Below, in pieces: positions 1 to 7,357 of a stretch of DNA of 16,099 bases. Source of the DNA: Methanoregula sp. (lineage in GTDB: Archaea > Halobacteriota > Methanomicrobia > Methanomicrobiales > Methanospirillaceae); the NCBI GenBank assembly GCA_026394695.1, contig JAPKXT010000036.1, positions 1 to 16,099 of the forward strand, given 5' to 3'. How positions within the stretch are numbered: position 1 is the stretch's first letter; each line of letters starts with the position of its first letter. The translations under genes were made by a program, and so were the position numbers. The notes under the pieces are model-generated. The model saw nothing but the letters and a program-made list of their open reading frames with translations, ran no database searches and was not told the origin of the DNA.

Positions 1-1
1 C

Positions 2-370
2 TTCTCCGAATATGCTGAAGGGCTCAGGGATATCGAAGGTTTTTCCCATCTTTTCCTGATTTATGCATTCCACCGTTACCCGTCATACCAGCTTACGGTT
101 ACCCCGTTCCTCGACACTACCCCCCGTGGGGTGTTTGCCACCCGGGCGCCCAAACGCCCGAATGCTATCGGGCTTTCGACCGTGCGGCTCATCGAAGTGA
201 AAGGAACGACGCTGGTTGTTGAAGATGTCGATATCCTTGACGGGACACCGCTGCTTGACCTGAAACCCTATGTACCGGCATTCGACTCGTACCCGGATGC
301 CTCGTCAGGATGGCTTGAACACAGTGCGCTCGGTGCAGGATCGTTCCGGTCGGATGAACGTTTCCGGTGA
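2..370 (+). CDS. trmO: TrmO/TsaA-family tRNA methyltransferase, C-terminal part
   Basis: The 5' end is cut by the window edge, so roughly the first 20-30 residues are missing; the frame is open from base 2 to the TGA at 368-370. The translation carries the family signature RGVFATRAPKRPNAIGLS and, later, the block DGTPLLDLKPYVP followed by FDS, both typical of the UPF0066/TsaA (VirR, YaeB) fold. Family knowledge: TrmO uses S-adenosylmethionine to methylate N6-threonylcarbamoyladenosine at position 37 of ANN-decoding tRNAs; several archaeal members have not been tested, so the exact substrate here is inferred. The protein ends soon after the catalytic fold, as is usual for short archaeal members. 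It converges on phoU with only 43 bases between the two stops and no clear T-run terminator. Confidence 0.88.
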   Translation, partial: FSEYAEGLRDIEGFSHLFLIYAFHRYPSYQLTVTPFLDTTPRGVFATRAPKRPNAIGLSTVRLIEVKGTTLVVEDVDILDGTPLLDLKPYVPAFDSYPDASSGWLEHSALGAGSFRSDERFR

Positions 371-413
371 AGTGCTTTGTAAAGCGCAGACGATTCCTGC
401 CGTTTTCAGCTGC

Positions 414-1052
414 TCACTTAATCTCTATTCTTTCCCCGATCTCCATGTAATGGACGTTCTCGGCAATCTTGCAGGCGTGGTCAGCACAGCGTTCAAGGTA
501 CCGGGCGACCATGCAGCGAGAGATATTCTTCGGGTCTTCCATCATGTAGGTAATTCCTTCCCGGAAGATTGAATGACGTAACGCGTCAATAGTATCATCC
601 CGGGCTGAAAATCCTTCTATCACGTTGAGATTATCAGACTCGTACGCTGCTATCGCGTCATCCACCATGTCGATAACAAGATCCGCCATGTGTGGGATGC
701 TCATAAGGTTGGCGATAGAGGGTTTGTCCGAGATCTCTTTTGCGATCTTTGCAATCGTCTTCCCATACCGCCCGATCCTCAATGACGCATTAATCAATTT
801 TAAGGTGCATGCGATGGCCCGCATATCCTTTGCCATCGGCTGGTAGAGGGCAATCAGCTGGTAACAATGCTCTTCAAGCCGGACTTCCCTCTCATGGATC
901 TCCTCTTTTCTGGCGATTACGGATTCTGCAAGATCCGGATCCTGCCGGATAAGGGCATCGACTGCAGAACGAAGCATGTCGCGCCCCTGGTGTGCCATTT
1001 CAAGGGTGTCCTGTCGTAAATTCTGGAGTTCTGTATGAAATTTTTCTGCCAT
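414..1052 (-). CDS. phoU: Phosphate transport system regulatory protein PhoU
   Basis: A 212-residue, all-helical protein with the tandem PhoU repeat. The second repeat has the metal-site-like motif ARYLERCADHACKIAENV; the equivalent place in the first repeat reads SLRIGRYGKTIAKIA, without the acidic residue of the classical GD motif. Family knowledge: PhoU is a cytoplasmic negative modulator of the Pst transporter and of phosphate signalling. It is the last gene of the pst operon: its ATG lies 12 bases after the pstB stop and follows a very strong Shine-Dalgarno (GGGGGGAG, about 5 bases before the ATG), part of which overlaps the pstB end. No sensor kinase of PhoR type is in the window, so PhoU here probably acts on the transporter or with the AbrB-PhoU regulator at 4941 (inference). 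Confidence 0.95.
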   Translation of the reverse strand: MAEKFHTELQNLRQDTLEMAHQGRDMLRSAVDALIRQDPDLAESVIARKEEIHEREVRLEEHCYQLIALYQPMAKDMRAIACTLKLINASLRIGRYGKTIAKIAKEISDKPSIANLMSIPHMADLVIDMVDDAIAAYESDNLNVIEGFSARDDTIDALRHSIFREGITYMMEDPKNISRCMVARYLERCADHACKIAENVHYMEIGERIEIK

Positions 1053-1064
1053 ATATGCTCCCCC

Positions 1065-1826
1065 CTACCCAAACCGACCGGTAATATAATTCTCGGTGAG
1101 TTCTTCATTGGGGTGTTCGAAGATCTGTACTGTTTTTCCGCATTCGATGAGTTTTCCCAGGTACATGAAACCGGTATAATCACTCACCCGTGCTGCCTGC
1201 TGCATGTTGTGGGTAACAATGATCACCGTATAGTCCTGCTTGAGCATATCGATGAGGTTCTCTATCTTCGCGGTTGCGATCGGGTCGAGCGCCGAGCAGG
1301 GCTCGTCCATCAGGATCACCTCCGGTTCAACAGCGAGGGTCCGGGCGATACACAGGCGCTGCTGTTGTCCCCCGGATAGCCCGAGCGCGGAATCATTCAG
1401 CCGGTCTTTCACTTCGTCCCAGATGGCGGCATGCCTCAGGCTCTGCTCCACAATCCTGTTCAGCTCGCTCTTGTCGTTTACCCCGTGCACTTTCGGGCCG
1501 TATGCCACGTTCTCCCAGATGGATTTCGGAAACGGGTTTGGCTTCTGAAAGACCATCCCGATCTTTTTCCGTAGGGTGACTACGTCTGTTCCTGCCGCAT
1601 GGATGTTCTTATTGTCAATTATGATCTCCCCGGAAATTTTGACATGATCGATAAGATCGTTCAGCCGGTTGAAACAGCGCAACAGAGTCGATTTCCCGCA
1701 GCCTGATGGACCAATGAGGGCGATCACCTTATTCTTCGGGATTTTAATCGAGACTGACTGAAGCGCAAGCTTCTCATGATACCAGAGATTCAGGTTACTC
1801 GTGGAAATGATGGTGGTTTCAGACAT
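1065..1826 (-). CDS. pstB: Phosphate ABC transporter ATP-binding protein PstB
   Basis: At 253 residues the protein has the normal PstB length. All nucleotide-binding motifs are intact: Walker A GPSGCGKST (39-47), Q-loop glutamine in MVFQKPNPFP (about 94), signature LSGGQ (150-154), Walker B VILMDE with catalytic Glu175, D-loop SALDP and switch histidine in VTHN (206). The sequence type (FNRLNDL after Walker A, KPNPFP after the Q-loop) is specific for phosphate transporters. It forms the cytoplasmic ATPase dimer that drives the fused PstCA channel. The ATG comes one base after the pstCA stop codon, and its Shine-Dalgarno (GGGG) lies inside the end of pstCA, so translational coupling is likely. 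No odd substitutions seen. Confidence 0.97.
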   Translation of the reverse strand: MSETTIISTSNLNLWYHEKLALQSVSIKIPKNKVIALIGPSGCGKSTLLRCFNRLNDLIDHVKISGEIIIDNKNIHAAGTDVVTLRKKIGMVFQKPNPFPKSIWENVAYGPKVHGVNDKSELNRIVEQSLRHAAIWDEVKDRLNDSALGLSGGQQQRLCIARTLAVEPEVILMDEPCSALDPIATAKIENLIDMLKQDYTVIIVTHNMQQAARVSDYTGFMYLGKLIECGKTVQIFEHPNEELTENYITGRFG

Positions 1827-1827
1827 A

Positions 1828-3786
1828 TTATCCCCGTATTTTGTTCTGGAAATGGGTTCTTACAAAGATCGCGACCGAATAGAAGCCGACAACGAGCAAT
1901 AACAGCACGAGCGCGGTGCCATACTTGTTGGCAGACGACCCCGGCACATTCGTTGCCAGGATGAACAGGTGATAAGGCAGTGCCATTACCGGCTGGAAAA
2001 CGGAATCGGGCAGGAAGCGTGCCGAGAAAACAACCGCGGTGAACATGATGGGTGCTGTCTCACCTGCTGCCCTCCCGATGGACAGGATCGCCCCGGTCAC
2101 GATGCCCGGTACGGCAGGAGGTAGGACGACACTACTGATGGTCTGCCATTTTGTGGCTCCAAGTGCCAGGCTGCCTTCACGGAGTGACTGGGGTATATTT
2201 TTTAAGGATTCTTCGGTGGTCCTGATGACAGTTGGCAGGACCATGAGCGCGAGGGTGACCTGTCCCGCGAGCATCGAAACGCCCACATTGAGGTACAGGA
2301 CAATGAAGGCAAAGCCGAACAGTCCAAACACGATAGAAGGGGTGCCGTTCAGCAGATCGACACCGGTCCGGATCAGCCGCGTAACACGACTTTCTCTTGT
2401 ATATTCAACCAGGTAGATCGCGGCCCCGACGCCAAGCGGAAGCGCAATGGCGATCGCACCGAGAACGAGGTACAGGGTGCCGATTATTGCCGGGTAAATG
2501 CCGCCGGCCCTCCCGGAATCGAGCGGGGACCGGGTCAGGAATTCCCACGAAAGCGCAGGAAGTCCGTTTATGACAATGTCCTGCAGGAGGATCACGAGGA
2601 TGACAAGGACAGCCAGTGTCGCTCCCATGATTAACCAAAAGGCAATAGTCTGTACCTGGTTCTCGGATAGGTACGACCTGCCGAAATACCACATACCTCC
2701 CGCGAGCAGGATCGGGGCGGCAAGCCACCAGGGTGCGGCGACAAGGAGAAATACAAGAAGCAGTGCAAGGCCGAGCACTCGGGCAGACCGTACGAGTACC
2801 CCCCGTGTAGAGGAGGAAATAAGTGGTTTTCGGGAATGCCCCCCGGTCCTGCCTTCCTTGAGGTAACGCAGGATTGCGACTGCAGAGATGTTGATAATCA
2901 GCGTGATGATGAGCAGGACAACAGCAACACCAAAGAGGGCATTGTAGTGTTCGCTCCCTGCCGAGACCTCTCCCATTTCAATACCCAGTGTCCCGGTCAG
3001 GGTCCGAAGGGGGGAGAGGATATTCCAGATCGGATCCGGGATGATAGCCGCGTTCCCGGCCACCATCATGACCGCCATGGTCTCACCGACCGCACGCCCA
3101 ATGCCAAGAATACTGGCGGCAGCGATACCGGAGAGGGCAGCGGGGACAAGTACCCGGCTGATAGTCTGCCAGCGTGTTGCACCAATGGCAAGAGATCCTT
3201 CCTTATACTCCTGGGGGACCGAGCTGATGGCATCCTCAGAAACGCTGATGATCGTGGGGAGTGCCATGATCCCGAGAAGAACCGACGCAGCGAGCCAGGT
3301 TTCTCCTGTCGGGAGATTGAACACGACCCGGATAAAGTTGGTGAGAACGATAAGACCGAAGAACCCATACACTACGGAAGGAATCCCTGCGAGCAGCTCG
3401 ATGGCCGGTTTAAGGACATTTTTCATGCGGGGTGACGCGAGTTCCGCTATGTAAATTGCACAGCCAATGGACAGCGGGACGGCAAAGACCATGGCCCCGA
3501 TGGTGACGAGAAGGGTCCCGACAATGAGCGGGAAGATACCATACAACGGTACGACCGCCGTAGGCGCCCAGTCAGGTCCAAGGAGAAAATGAAGAATCCC
3601 GACCTGGGTGAGGACAGGGTAACCATCCCGTGCCAGGAACAGGAGAATAAATGCTACAACAATAACGGCAAAGAAGGCTGTGAAGAAGAAAACGGTCTTG
3701 ATCGACTGCTCCCTGAGCAGGGACAACCGGGCAATGCCATCAAAGGCACTCCTGGCACCCGGTTTGTATTGAAAGATTTTTCCCAT
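1828..3786 (-). CDS. pstCA: Fused phosphate ABC transporter permease PstC-PstA
   Basis: One uninterrupted 652-residue frame carries two complete permeases. Residues 1 to about 312 are PstC-like: a membrane helix at 31-52 and an EAA-loop motif EGSLAIGATRWQTIS at 196-210. Residues about 375-652 are PstA-like: a helix at 380-403, the GTPSIVFGLFGF region, and a second EAA loop EGSLALGATKWQTIS at 537-551. Between them, residues 337-368 form an extra hydrophobic hairpin with a short PWW turn, absent from ordinary PstC or PstA; an even number of added helices would keep the second half correctly oriented. Together the halves form the transmembrane path for phosphate and dock PstB through the two EAA loops. 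A strong Shine-Dalgarno (GAGGCGG) precedes the ATG, 45 bases after pstS. Separate pstC and pstA genes are the usual arrangement. The reading is confident; how widespread this fusion is cannot be judged here. Confidence 0.95.
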   Translation of the reverse strand: MGKIFQYKPGARSAFDGIARLSLLREQSIKTVFFFTAFFAVIVVAFILLFLARDGYPVLTQVGILHFLLGPDWAPTAVVPLYGIFPLIVGTLLVTIGAMVFAVPLSIGCAIYIAELASPRMKNVLKPAIELLAGIPSVVYGFFGLIVLTNFIRVVFNLPTGETWLAASVLLGIMALPTIISVSEDAISSVPQEYKEGSLAIGATRWQTISRVLVPAALSGIAAASILGIGRAVGETMAVMMVAGNAAIIPDPIWNILSPLRTLTGTLGIEMGEVSAGSEHYNALFGVAVVLLIITLIINISAVAILRYLKEGRTGGHSRKPLISSSTRGVLVRSARVLGLALLLVFLLVAAPWWLAAPILLAGGMWYFGRSYLSENQVQTIAFWLIMGATLAVLVILVILLQDIVINGLPALSWEFLTRSPLDSGRAGGIYPAIIGTLYLVLGAIAIALPLGVGAAIYLVEYTRESRVTRLIRTGVDLLNGTPSIVFGLFGFAFIVLYLNVGVSMLAGQVTLALMVLPTVIRTTEESLKNIPQSLREGSLALGATKWQTISSVVLPPAVPGIVTGAILSIGRAAGETAPIMFTAVVFSARFLPDSVFQPVMALPYHLFILATNVPGSSANKYGTALVLLLLVVGFYSVAIFVRTHFQNKIRG

Positions 3787-3831
3787 TTCCGCCTCTTATA
3801 AAAAGTGGTTCCCATCCAGACAATGCCAGGT

Positions 3832-4815
3832 TCAGCTGAGGGTCACGTAGCCTTCATCGGCAACAATATTCTGCCCTTCGGGACTGAGAATATACTTGAG
3901 GAAGTCACCGGCAAGACCGGTCGGCTGGCCATTGGTAATGACGTAGAGGTCACGGGAGACCGGGTAGGTCTTATTCTTCACATTGTCGACGGTTGGTGCG
4001 ATAATCTTCTGGTAGTTATACCAGATAGGGAGTACCTTGACTTCCTTACTGACGAATCCAATCGAGACATACCCGATTGAACCAGGGGTCTGGGCTACAG
4101 TCTGGAGGACTGCACCGTTTGAGTTCTTCTCGAGCATCCTGTTGATGGGTGTTGCTTTCAAAAGAACGGTCTCATCGAAGTAAGTGCGGGTACCGGATGC
4201 GCTGTCGCGGCCGATGATGACAATCTGGTTGTTGGTGTTGGGAACGTCCGCACCGGTAATCTCGGACCACTTGATGATCTTTCCGAGGTATATGTCCTTG
4301 ATCTGGTCAAGAGTAATGAACTGGATCGTGTTTGCCGGGTTGACAATCACGGCAATACCGTCCTGTGCAACTGACGTTACCACAAAACCGGGATACGTTG
4401 CCATCTCATCTTTTGTCACTTCACGGGACGACATCCCGATATCTACCATCTTAGCACCGATTGCCTGGATACCCACACCGGATCCTCCTCCGGATACCTG
4501 GATATCTGCTTCAGGGTGGCTGGACATATACTGGTCAGCCGCTTTCTGCACAATCGGCAGTACGGTGGTTGAACCACTGATTTTAATGGTCTGTTTCTTA
4601 CCGGGTGTGGTGGGAGCGGATGTAGTCAAGAGTGCTGATGGTGTCGATACTGCGGCAGGCGCCTGCGTTGTCGCTGCAATTGTCGCCGGGGGTGTCGGGG
4701 TTACAGCAGGTGTTTTCGATCCGTTGTCAATACAACCCGCAACCGCTATACAGGCAATGAGTAATGCTGCAAGGCCCAGGATTACGATACCAGGTGAACG
4801 ATTTTTTTCTTTCAT
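3832..4815 (-). CDS. pstS: Phosphate-binding lipoprotein PstS
   Basis: The chosen ATG (4813-4815) gives 327 residues. It begins with a lipoprotein signal: a Lys/Arg n-region (MKEKNR), a hydrophobic core, and lipobox VAGC with Cys28. The same frame is open to 4899, but that extension is not signal-like and runs through the TATA box, so I reject it; a GAGTGA Shine-Dalgarno sits just before 4815. A Thr/Pro/Ala-rich tether (about 33-73) leads to the periplasmic-binding-protein type II fold with phosphate-contacting blocks SGSTTVLP, SGGGSGVGI, GMSSRE and GRDSASGTR. The mature protein should sit on the outer face of the membrane, capture phosphate and deliver it to PstCA. First gene of the pst operon and divergent from the AbrB-PhoU gene; expression is probably controlled from the palindrome at 4881-4901. 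Confidence 0.96.
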   Translation of the reverse strand: MKEKNRSPGIVILGLAALLIACIAVAGCIDNGSKTPAVTPTPPATIAATTQAPAAVSTPSALLTTSAPTTPGKKQTIKISGSTTVLPIVQKAADQYMSSHPEADIQVSGGGSGVGIQAIGAKMVDIGMSSREVTKDEMATYPGFVVTSVAQDGIAVIVNPANTIQFITLDQIKDIYLGKIIKWSEITGADVPNTNNQIVIIGRDSASGTRTYFDETVLLKATPINRMLEKNSNGAVLQTVAQTPGSIGYVSIGFVSKEVKVLPIWYNYQKIIAPTVDNVKNKTYPVSRDLYVITNGQPTGLAGDFLKYILSPEGQNIVADEGYVTLS

Positions 4816-4870
4816 GGTGTTCACTCTGATAATAAACCGGGGGAGATATACCCTTTTTCGATAGAGAATA

Positions 4871-4884
4871 TAGATATATATATT
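4871..4884. promoter_or_regulatory. Shared TATA tract of the divergent pstS / AbrB-PhoU promoters
   Basis: An alternating A/T tract (core ATATATATAT at about 4874-4883) lies between the two divergent genes. On the minus strand it is about 60 bases before the pstS ATG, which would place the transcript start near 4850 with a leader of about 35 bases. On the plus strand it would place the start near 4908, about 30 bases before the regulator's ATG. The near-symmetric tract could therefore serve both directions. Start sites are estimated from the normal archaeal spacing of about 25 bases, not observed. Confidence 0.6.
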
Positions 4885-4901
4885 GTTATCAGATAACAAT
4901 A
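4881..4901. promoter_or_regulatory. Perfect 21-bp palindrome, candidate phosphate operator
   Basis: Arms TATTGTTATC and GATAACAATA are exact reverse complements around a single central A at 4891. The element touches the TATA tract. Seen from pstS it covers the region just upstream of the TATA box, where the BRE and TFB contact would be; seen from the regulator gene it lies between TATA and the start site. A dimeric protein bound here would be expected to affect both promoters. The obvious candidate is the AbrB-PhoU protein encoded 40 bases away (inference). Confidence 0.65.
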
Positions 4902-4940
4902 GAGAGATAAAGAAACCAATTGCATACTTGGGTGGTTGAT

Positions 4941-5975
4941 ATGGAACTCAGGAAAGTCCAGTTTACAGGAGGATCATCGTATGTTCTTACGTTGCCAAAG
5001 GAGTGGATTGATGCAGAAAAGATCAAAAAGAATGATTCACTGGGTGTGGAGGTGCAGCCAGACGGGGCGCTTCTTGTTACCCGGTCTATCGATCAGGAAC
5101 CGGCCCAGAGAACAAAAGAGTTCGATCTTGCTGCTATCACCGAACCGGCGTACCTTTTCCGTCTGTTGATTGGCGCATATATCTCCGGCTATACTGTTAT
5201 TGTCATCCGCTCGCAACAACGGTTGCCACCATTTGTCCGTGTGGTTGTCCGGGATTTCACCCAGATGACTATCGGACAGGAGGTGATAGAGGAATCCGAT
5301 ACCGTAATCACGTTGAAGGATCTTCTGAATCCCGTCGAAATGCCGTTTGACAACACCATCAAGCGGATGTTCATGATCGTAAAGGCAATGCATGAGGATG
5401 CAATTACCGCTATCCGTTCACAGAATCAGACTCTTTCCAGTGATGTCACGGCACGGGACAATGATGTCGACCGGCTTCACTGGCTGATAGCCCGGCAGAC
5501 AAATATGATCCTGTCGAATGCCACTCTCTCCCGAAAGATGAATGTTTCTCCGGTAATGGCGCTCCATTATTTTACCATAAGCCGGATTATTGAAAGAATC
5601 GGGGACCATGCGGAACGGATTGTCATTATTGCGCAGCCGATTATTACCAAGGGTATAGATCCGGAGATCATGGGAAAAATTGCAAAAGCCAGTGAACTTT
5701 CAGTGGGAATATTTAACCGGAGTATAGTTTCATTTTTCAATAATGAGATGAAAAAGGCGAACCAGAATATCGAATCGCTTCGGGTTCTCAAAACCCTGTG
5801 TGAGGAGATTAATACAATTGTGCTCCGGCAGGAAACTCCCGATGCTATAGCACTCGGGTATATCACCGAAAGTGTGAAAAGAGCAGGGGAATACGCGGCT
5901 GATATTTCTGAGAATGTGATCAATTATCTTGTGGAAGAAGACCGATCTCTAAAGAAAAGTAAACCAAGATTGTAA
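4941..5975 (+). CDS. AbrB-PhoU phosphate-responsive transcription regulator
   Basis: A 344-residue protein. Residues 1-50 form a SpoVT/AbrB swapped-hairpin DNA-binding domain (VQFTGGSSYVLTLPKEWID, then KKNDSLGVEVQPDGALLVT). The rest is helical with PhoU-type motifs: ARDNDVDRLHWLIARQ, ISRIIERIGDHAERIV at about 215-230, and a degenerate second copy SVKRAGEYAADISENV near the C terminus. Family knowledge: AbrB-PhoU fusions are common archaeal regulators next to phosphate genes. I chose ATG 4941 because GGGTGG sits just before it; an in-frame TTG at 4920 would add seven unconvincing residues. It is divergent from pstS and ends 25 bases before the convergent gene at 6001. It likely binds the intergenic palindrome and represses or switches the pst operon; sign and ligand are unknown. 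Confidence 0.9.
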   Translation: MELRKVQFTGGSSYVLTLPKEWIDAEKIKKNDSLGVEVQPDGALLVTRSIDQEPAQRTKEFDLAAITEPAYLFRLLIGAYISGYTVIVIRSQQRLPPFVRVVVRDFTQMTIGQEVIEESDTVITLKDLLNPVEMPFDNTIKRMFMIVKAMHEDAITAIRSQNQTLSSDVTARDNDVDRLHWLIARQTNMILSNATLSRKMNVSPVMALHYFTISRIIERIGDHAERIVIIAQPIITKGIDPEIMGKIAKASELSVGIFNRSIVSFFNNEMKKANQNIESLRVLKTLCEEINTIVLRQETPDAIALGYITESVKRAGEYAADISENVINYLVEEDRSLKKSKPRL

Positions 5976-6000
5976 AATCCCGTGCGTGGAGAATTCACAA

Positions 6001-7173
6001 TTACACCCTCTTCAAATCTACCCGGAGATCGAGTGTGCCCCTCGGGGCAGTTATTGTGCCGTTTTTGACCATTGTGCCATTTTTATAGACTTCGGTTGTG
6101 AGTACATTACCCGACCCGTCCAGCTTCTGGATGAGGGCTTGAACAATACCATCGATAGTAGGTATCTGGTAGAACTGGTCATTAGAGCCGGTTACCTGCG
6201 CCATTTTTCCCGCAGTACCAACTGTTCCGGTAAAACTACCGGAGTATATCACCCGTACCCAGACACCGTTTGGGGGAATTATGACCTGGGGCTGAGGCGG
6301 GGGTACCGGCGTAACCAGTAGTGTGGCAGTTTGTTGCAGGGTGGGGGTTGGAACCGTGGTTGTTACCGGTGGTATCACCGGTGTATTCACTGGTACAGAA
6401 GGAACACCGGGGTTTCCCTGCAGGGTGGTTGAGAAGATAACCCATCCCCCGACAAGTGCAAGGATAATGATGATGATCGCCGTGACTGCAATGGGCATGG
6501 ACCTGTTGGATGCTGCAGCGTGTTGATGGAAACGGGAAGATAACGTGGTGCTGTTTTGTACCACTTCACCCGGAGCCTGTGCTAATGTCTCCCCCGCTTC
6601 CGGTGTTGCAGGAGTGCCTTTTTCCGGTGATACGGATTCACCTCTGGTATCATCTGCCGATTCCTTTAGTACGGGATTCATGACGGGTTCCTGCACGGTA
6701 TGACTCGTCACTCTGAAAGGTGAATCTACAGGGAAACGGGCGATCCGGTCGGGTTTTATCTCGCCAGACATAATGCCGGTTTCCTGATTCGGGGGGGGAT
6801 TTGGGGTGAGAAGTATCTGCTGGCGAACCGAGGCGATCTGCGCTTTGAGTTGTTGTACCCACTCATCACGTTCCTGCTTTCGTTCACCTCCTGCCTGTTG
6901 GGTAAATATGAGCTCTTTTGATTGCGTCGCGCCTTGGGGCGTAATTGCGGACAGGGAGAGGGAGAGGAGCGGATTATCCTGGGCATCCTCACCGGTCATT
7001 ACCGTCTCTATTGTTGTAAGTGGTATGGTCTGTGGCCTGAATTGGGCATGGGCAGGGTCAACTATGATAAGGCGCTGGTTGGTGAGCAGTACATCTGCCA
7101 TCGTGGAGTTGATTCGAATTCTTTGCGTCGTCAGAATAATAGATTCATCGCGGTTCAGGTACGGGTTGCCCAT
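6001..7173 (-). CDS. PH-like domain / single-membrane-helix protein with C-terminal beta domain (short paralogue)
   Basis: A 390-residue protein I cannot assign to a named family. Residues 1-120 look like a PH-type (GRAM/bacterial PH) fold: NPYLNRDESIILTTQRIRI, VLLTNQRLIIVD, IPLTTIETV, then a helix with ERDEWVQQLKAQI. A Ser/Pro/Glu-rich linker follows to about 222, one membrane helix at 226-250, a Thr/Pro stalk, and a C-terminal beta-rich domain from GVWVRVIYSGSFTGTVG (about 303) to VDLKRV. With a cytoplasmic N terminus the C-terminal domain would be outside the cell (inference). It is a clear paralogue of the next gene upstream (7358-9154): both termini align closely while the linkers do not. 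A TATA-like tract at about 7190-7200 suggests its own promoter with little or no leader. Confidence 0.85.
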   Translation of the reverse strand: MGNPYLNRDESIILTTQRIRINSTMADVLLTNQRLIIVDPAHAQFRPQTIPLTTIETVMTGEDAQDNPLLSLSLSAITPQGATQSKELIFTQQAGGERKQERDEWVQQLKAQIASVRQQILLTPNPPPNQETGIMSGEIKPDRIARFPVDSPFRVTSHTVQEPVMNPVLKESADDTRGESVSPEKGTPATPEAGETLAQAPGEVVQNSTTLSSRFHQHAAASNRSMPIAVTAIIIIILALVGGWVIFSTTLQGNPGVPSVPVNTPVIPPVTTTVPTPTLQQTATLLVTPVPPPQPQVIIPPNGVWVRVIYSGSFTGTVGTAGKMAQVTGSNDQFYQIPTIDGIVQALIQKLDGSGNVLTTEVYKNGTMVKNGTITAPRGTLDLRVDLKRV

Positions 7174-7256
7174 AGTTCCACAGTCTCTGTTGTATTTTTC
7201 GTTCTCTTTGGCAATATGCTTTCAGCGTGCATGGTGTATTGTTGAAGATGTTTCAG

Positions 7257-7291
7257 GGTTCCCTTCAGGCTTGCGTATATGTCAGGGAACC
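7257..7291. repeat. Inverted repeat between the two paralogues
   Basis: GGTTCCCT at 7257-7264 and its exact reverse complement AGGGAACC at 7284-7291 are separated by 19 bases. It lies in the 184-base gap between the two PH-like genes, about 85 bases upstream of the shorter one. It could be an operator or an RNA hairpin; nothing else decides between these. Confidence 0.4.
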
Positions 7292-7326
7292 GGGGATGGA
7301 TGTCAGAAAAACGAGGGGGGGATAAG

Positions 7327-7357
7327 AATGAGAGGCACGCCATAATGCACTCTCATT
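7327..7357 (-). terminator. Hairpin directly after the stop of the long PH-like paralogue
   Basis: CTCTCATT (7350-7357) and AATGAGAG (7327-7334) are exact reverse complements around a 15-base loop, starting at the base after the TAA stop (7358-7360). No T-run follows on the minus strand, so this is more likely a transcript 3'-end or processing structure than a classic intrinsic terminator. Confidence 0.35.

Noticed and set aside
371..413. Terminator hairpin between trmO and phoU
   Set aside because: The GCTTT/AAAGC pairing leaves a two-base loop and no T-run follows on either strand.
2836..3454. Long plus-strand open frames (up to 199 residues) opposite pstCA
   Set aside because: They lie wholly antisense to a certain membrane permease gene, have low-complexity charged translations that mirror hydrophobic codons, and lack start signals.
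4184..4864. 226-residue plus-strand frame opposite pstS
   Set aside because: Shadow of the PstS gene; no ribosome site or recognisable motif.
4816..4899. N-terminal extension of PstS to an ATG at 4899
   Set aside because: It would start inside the palindrome and translate the TATA box, and would put 28 residues ahead of a proper lipoprotein signal peptide.
4920..4940. TTG start for the AbrB-PhoU gene
   Set aside because: Adds seven residues ahead of the conserved AbrB start and removes the good GGGTGG ribosome site placed for ATG 4941.
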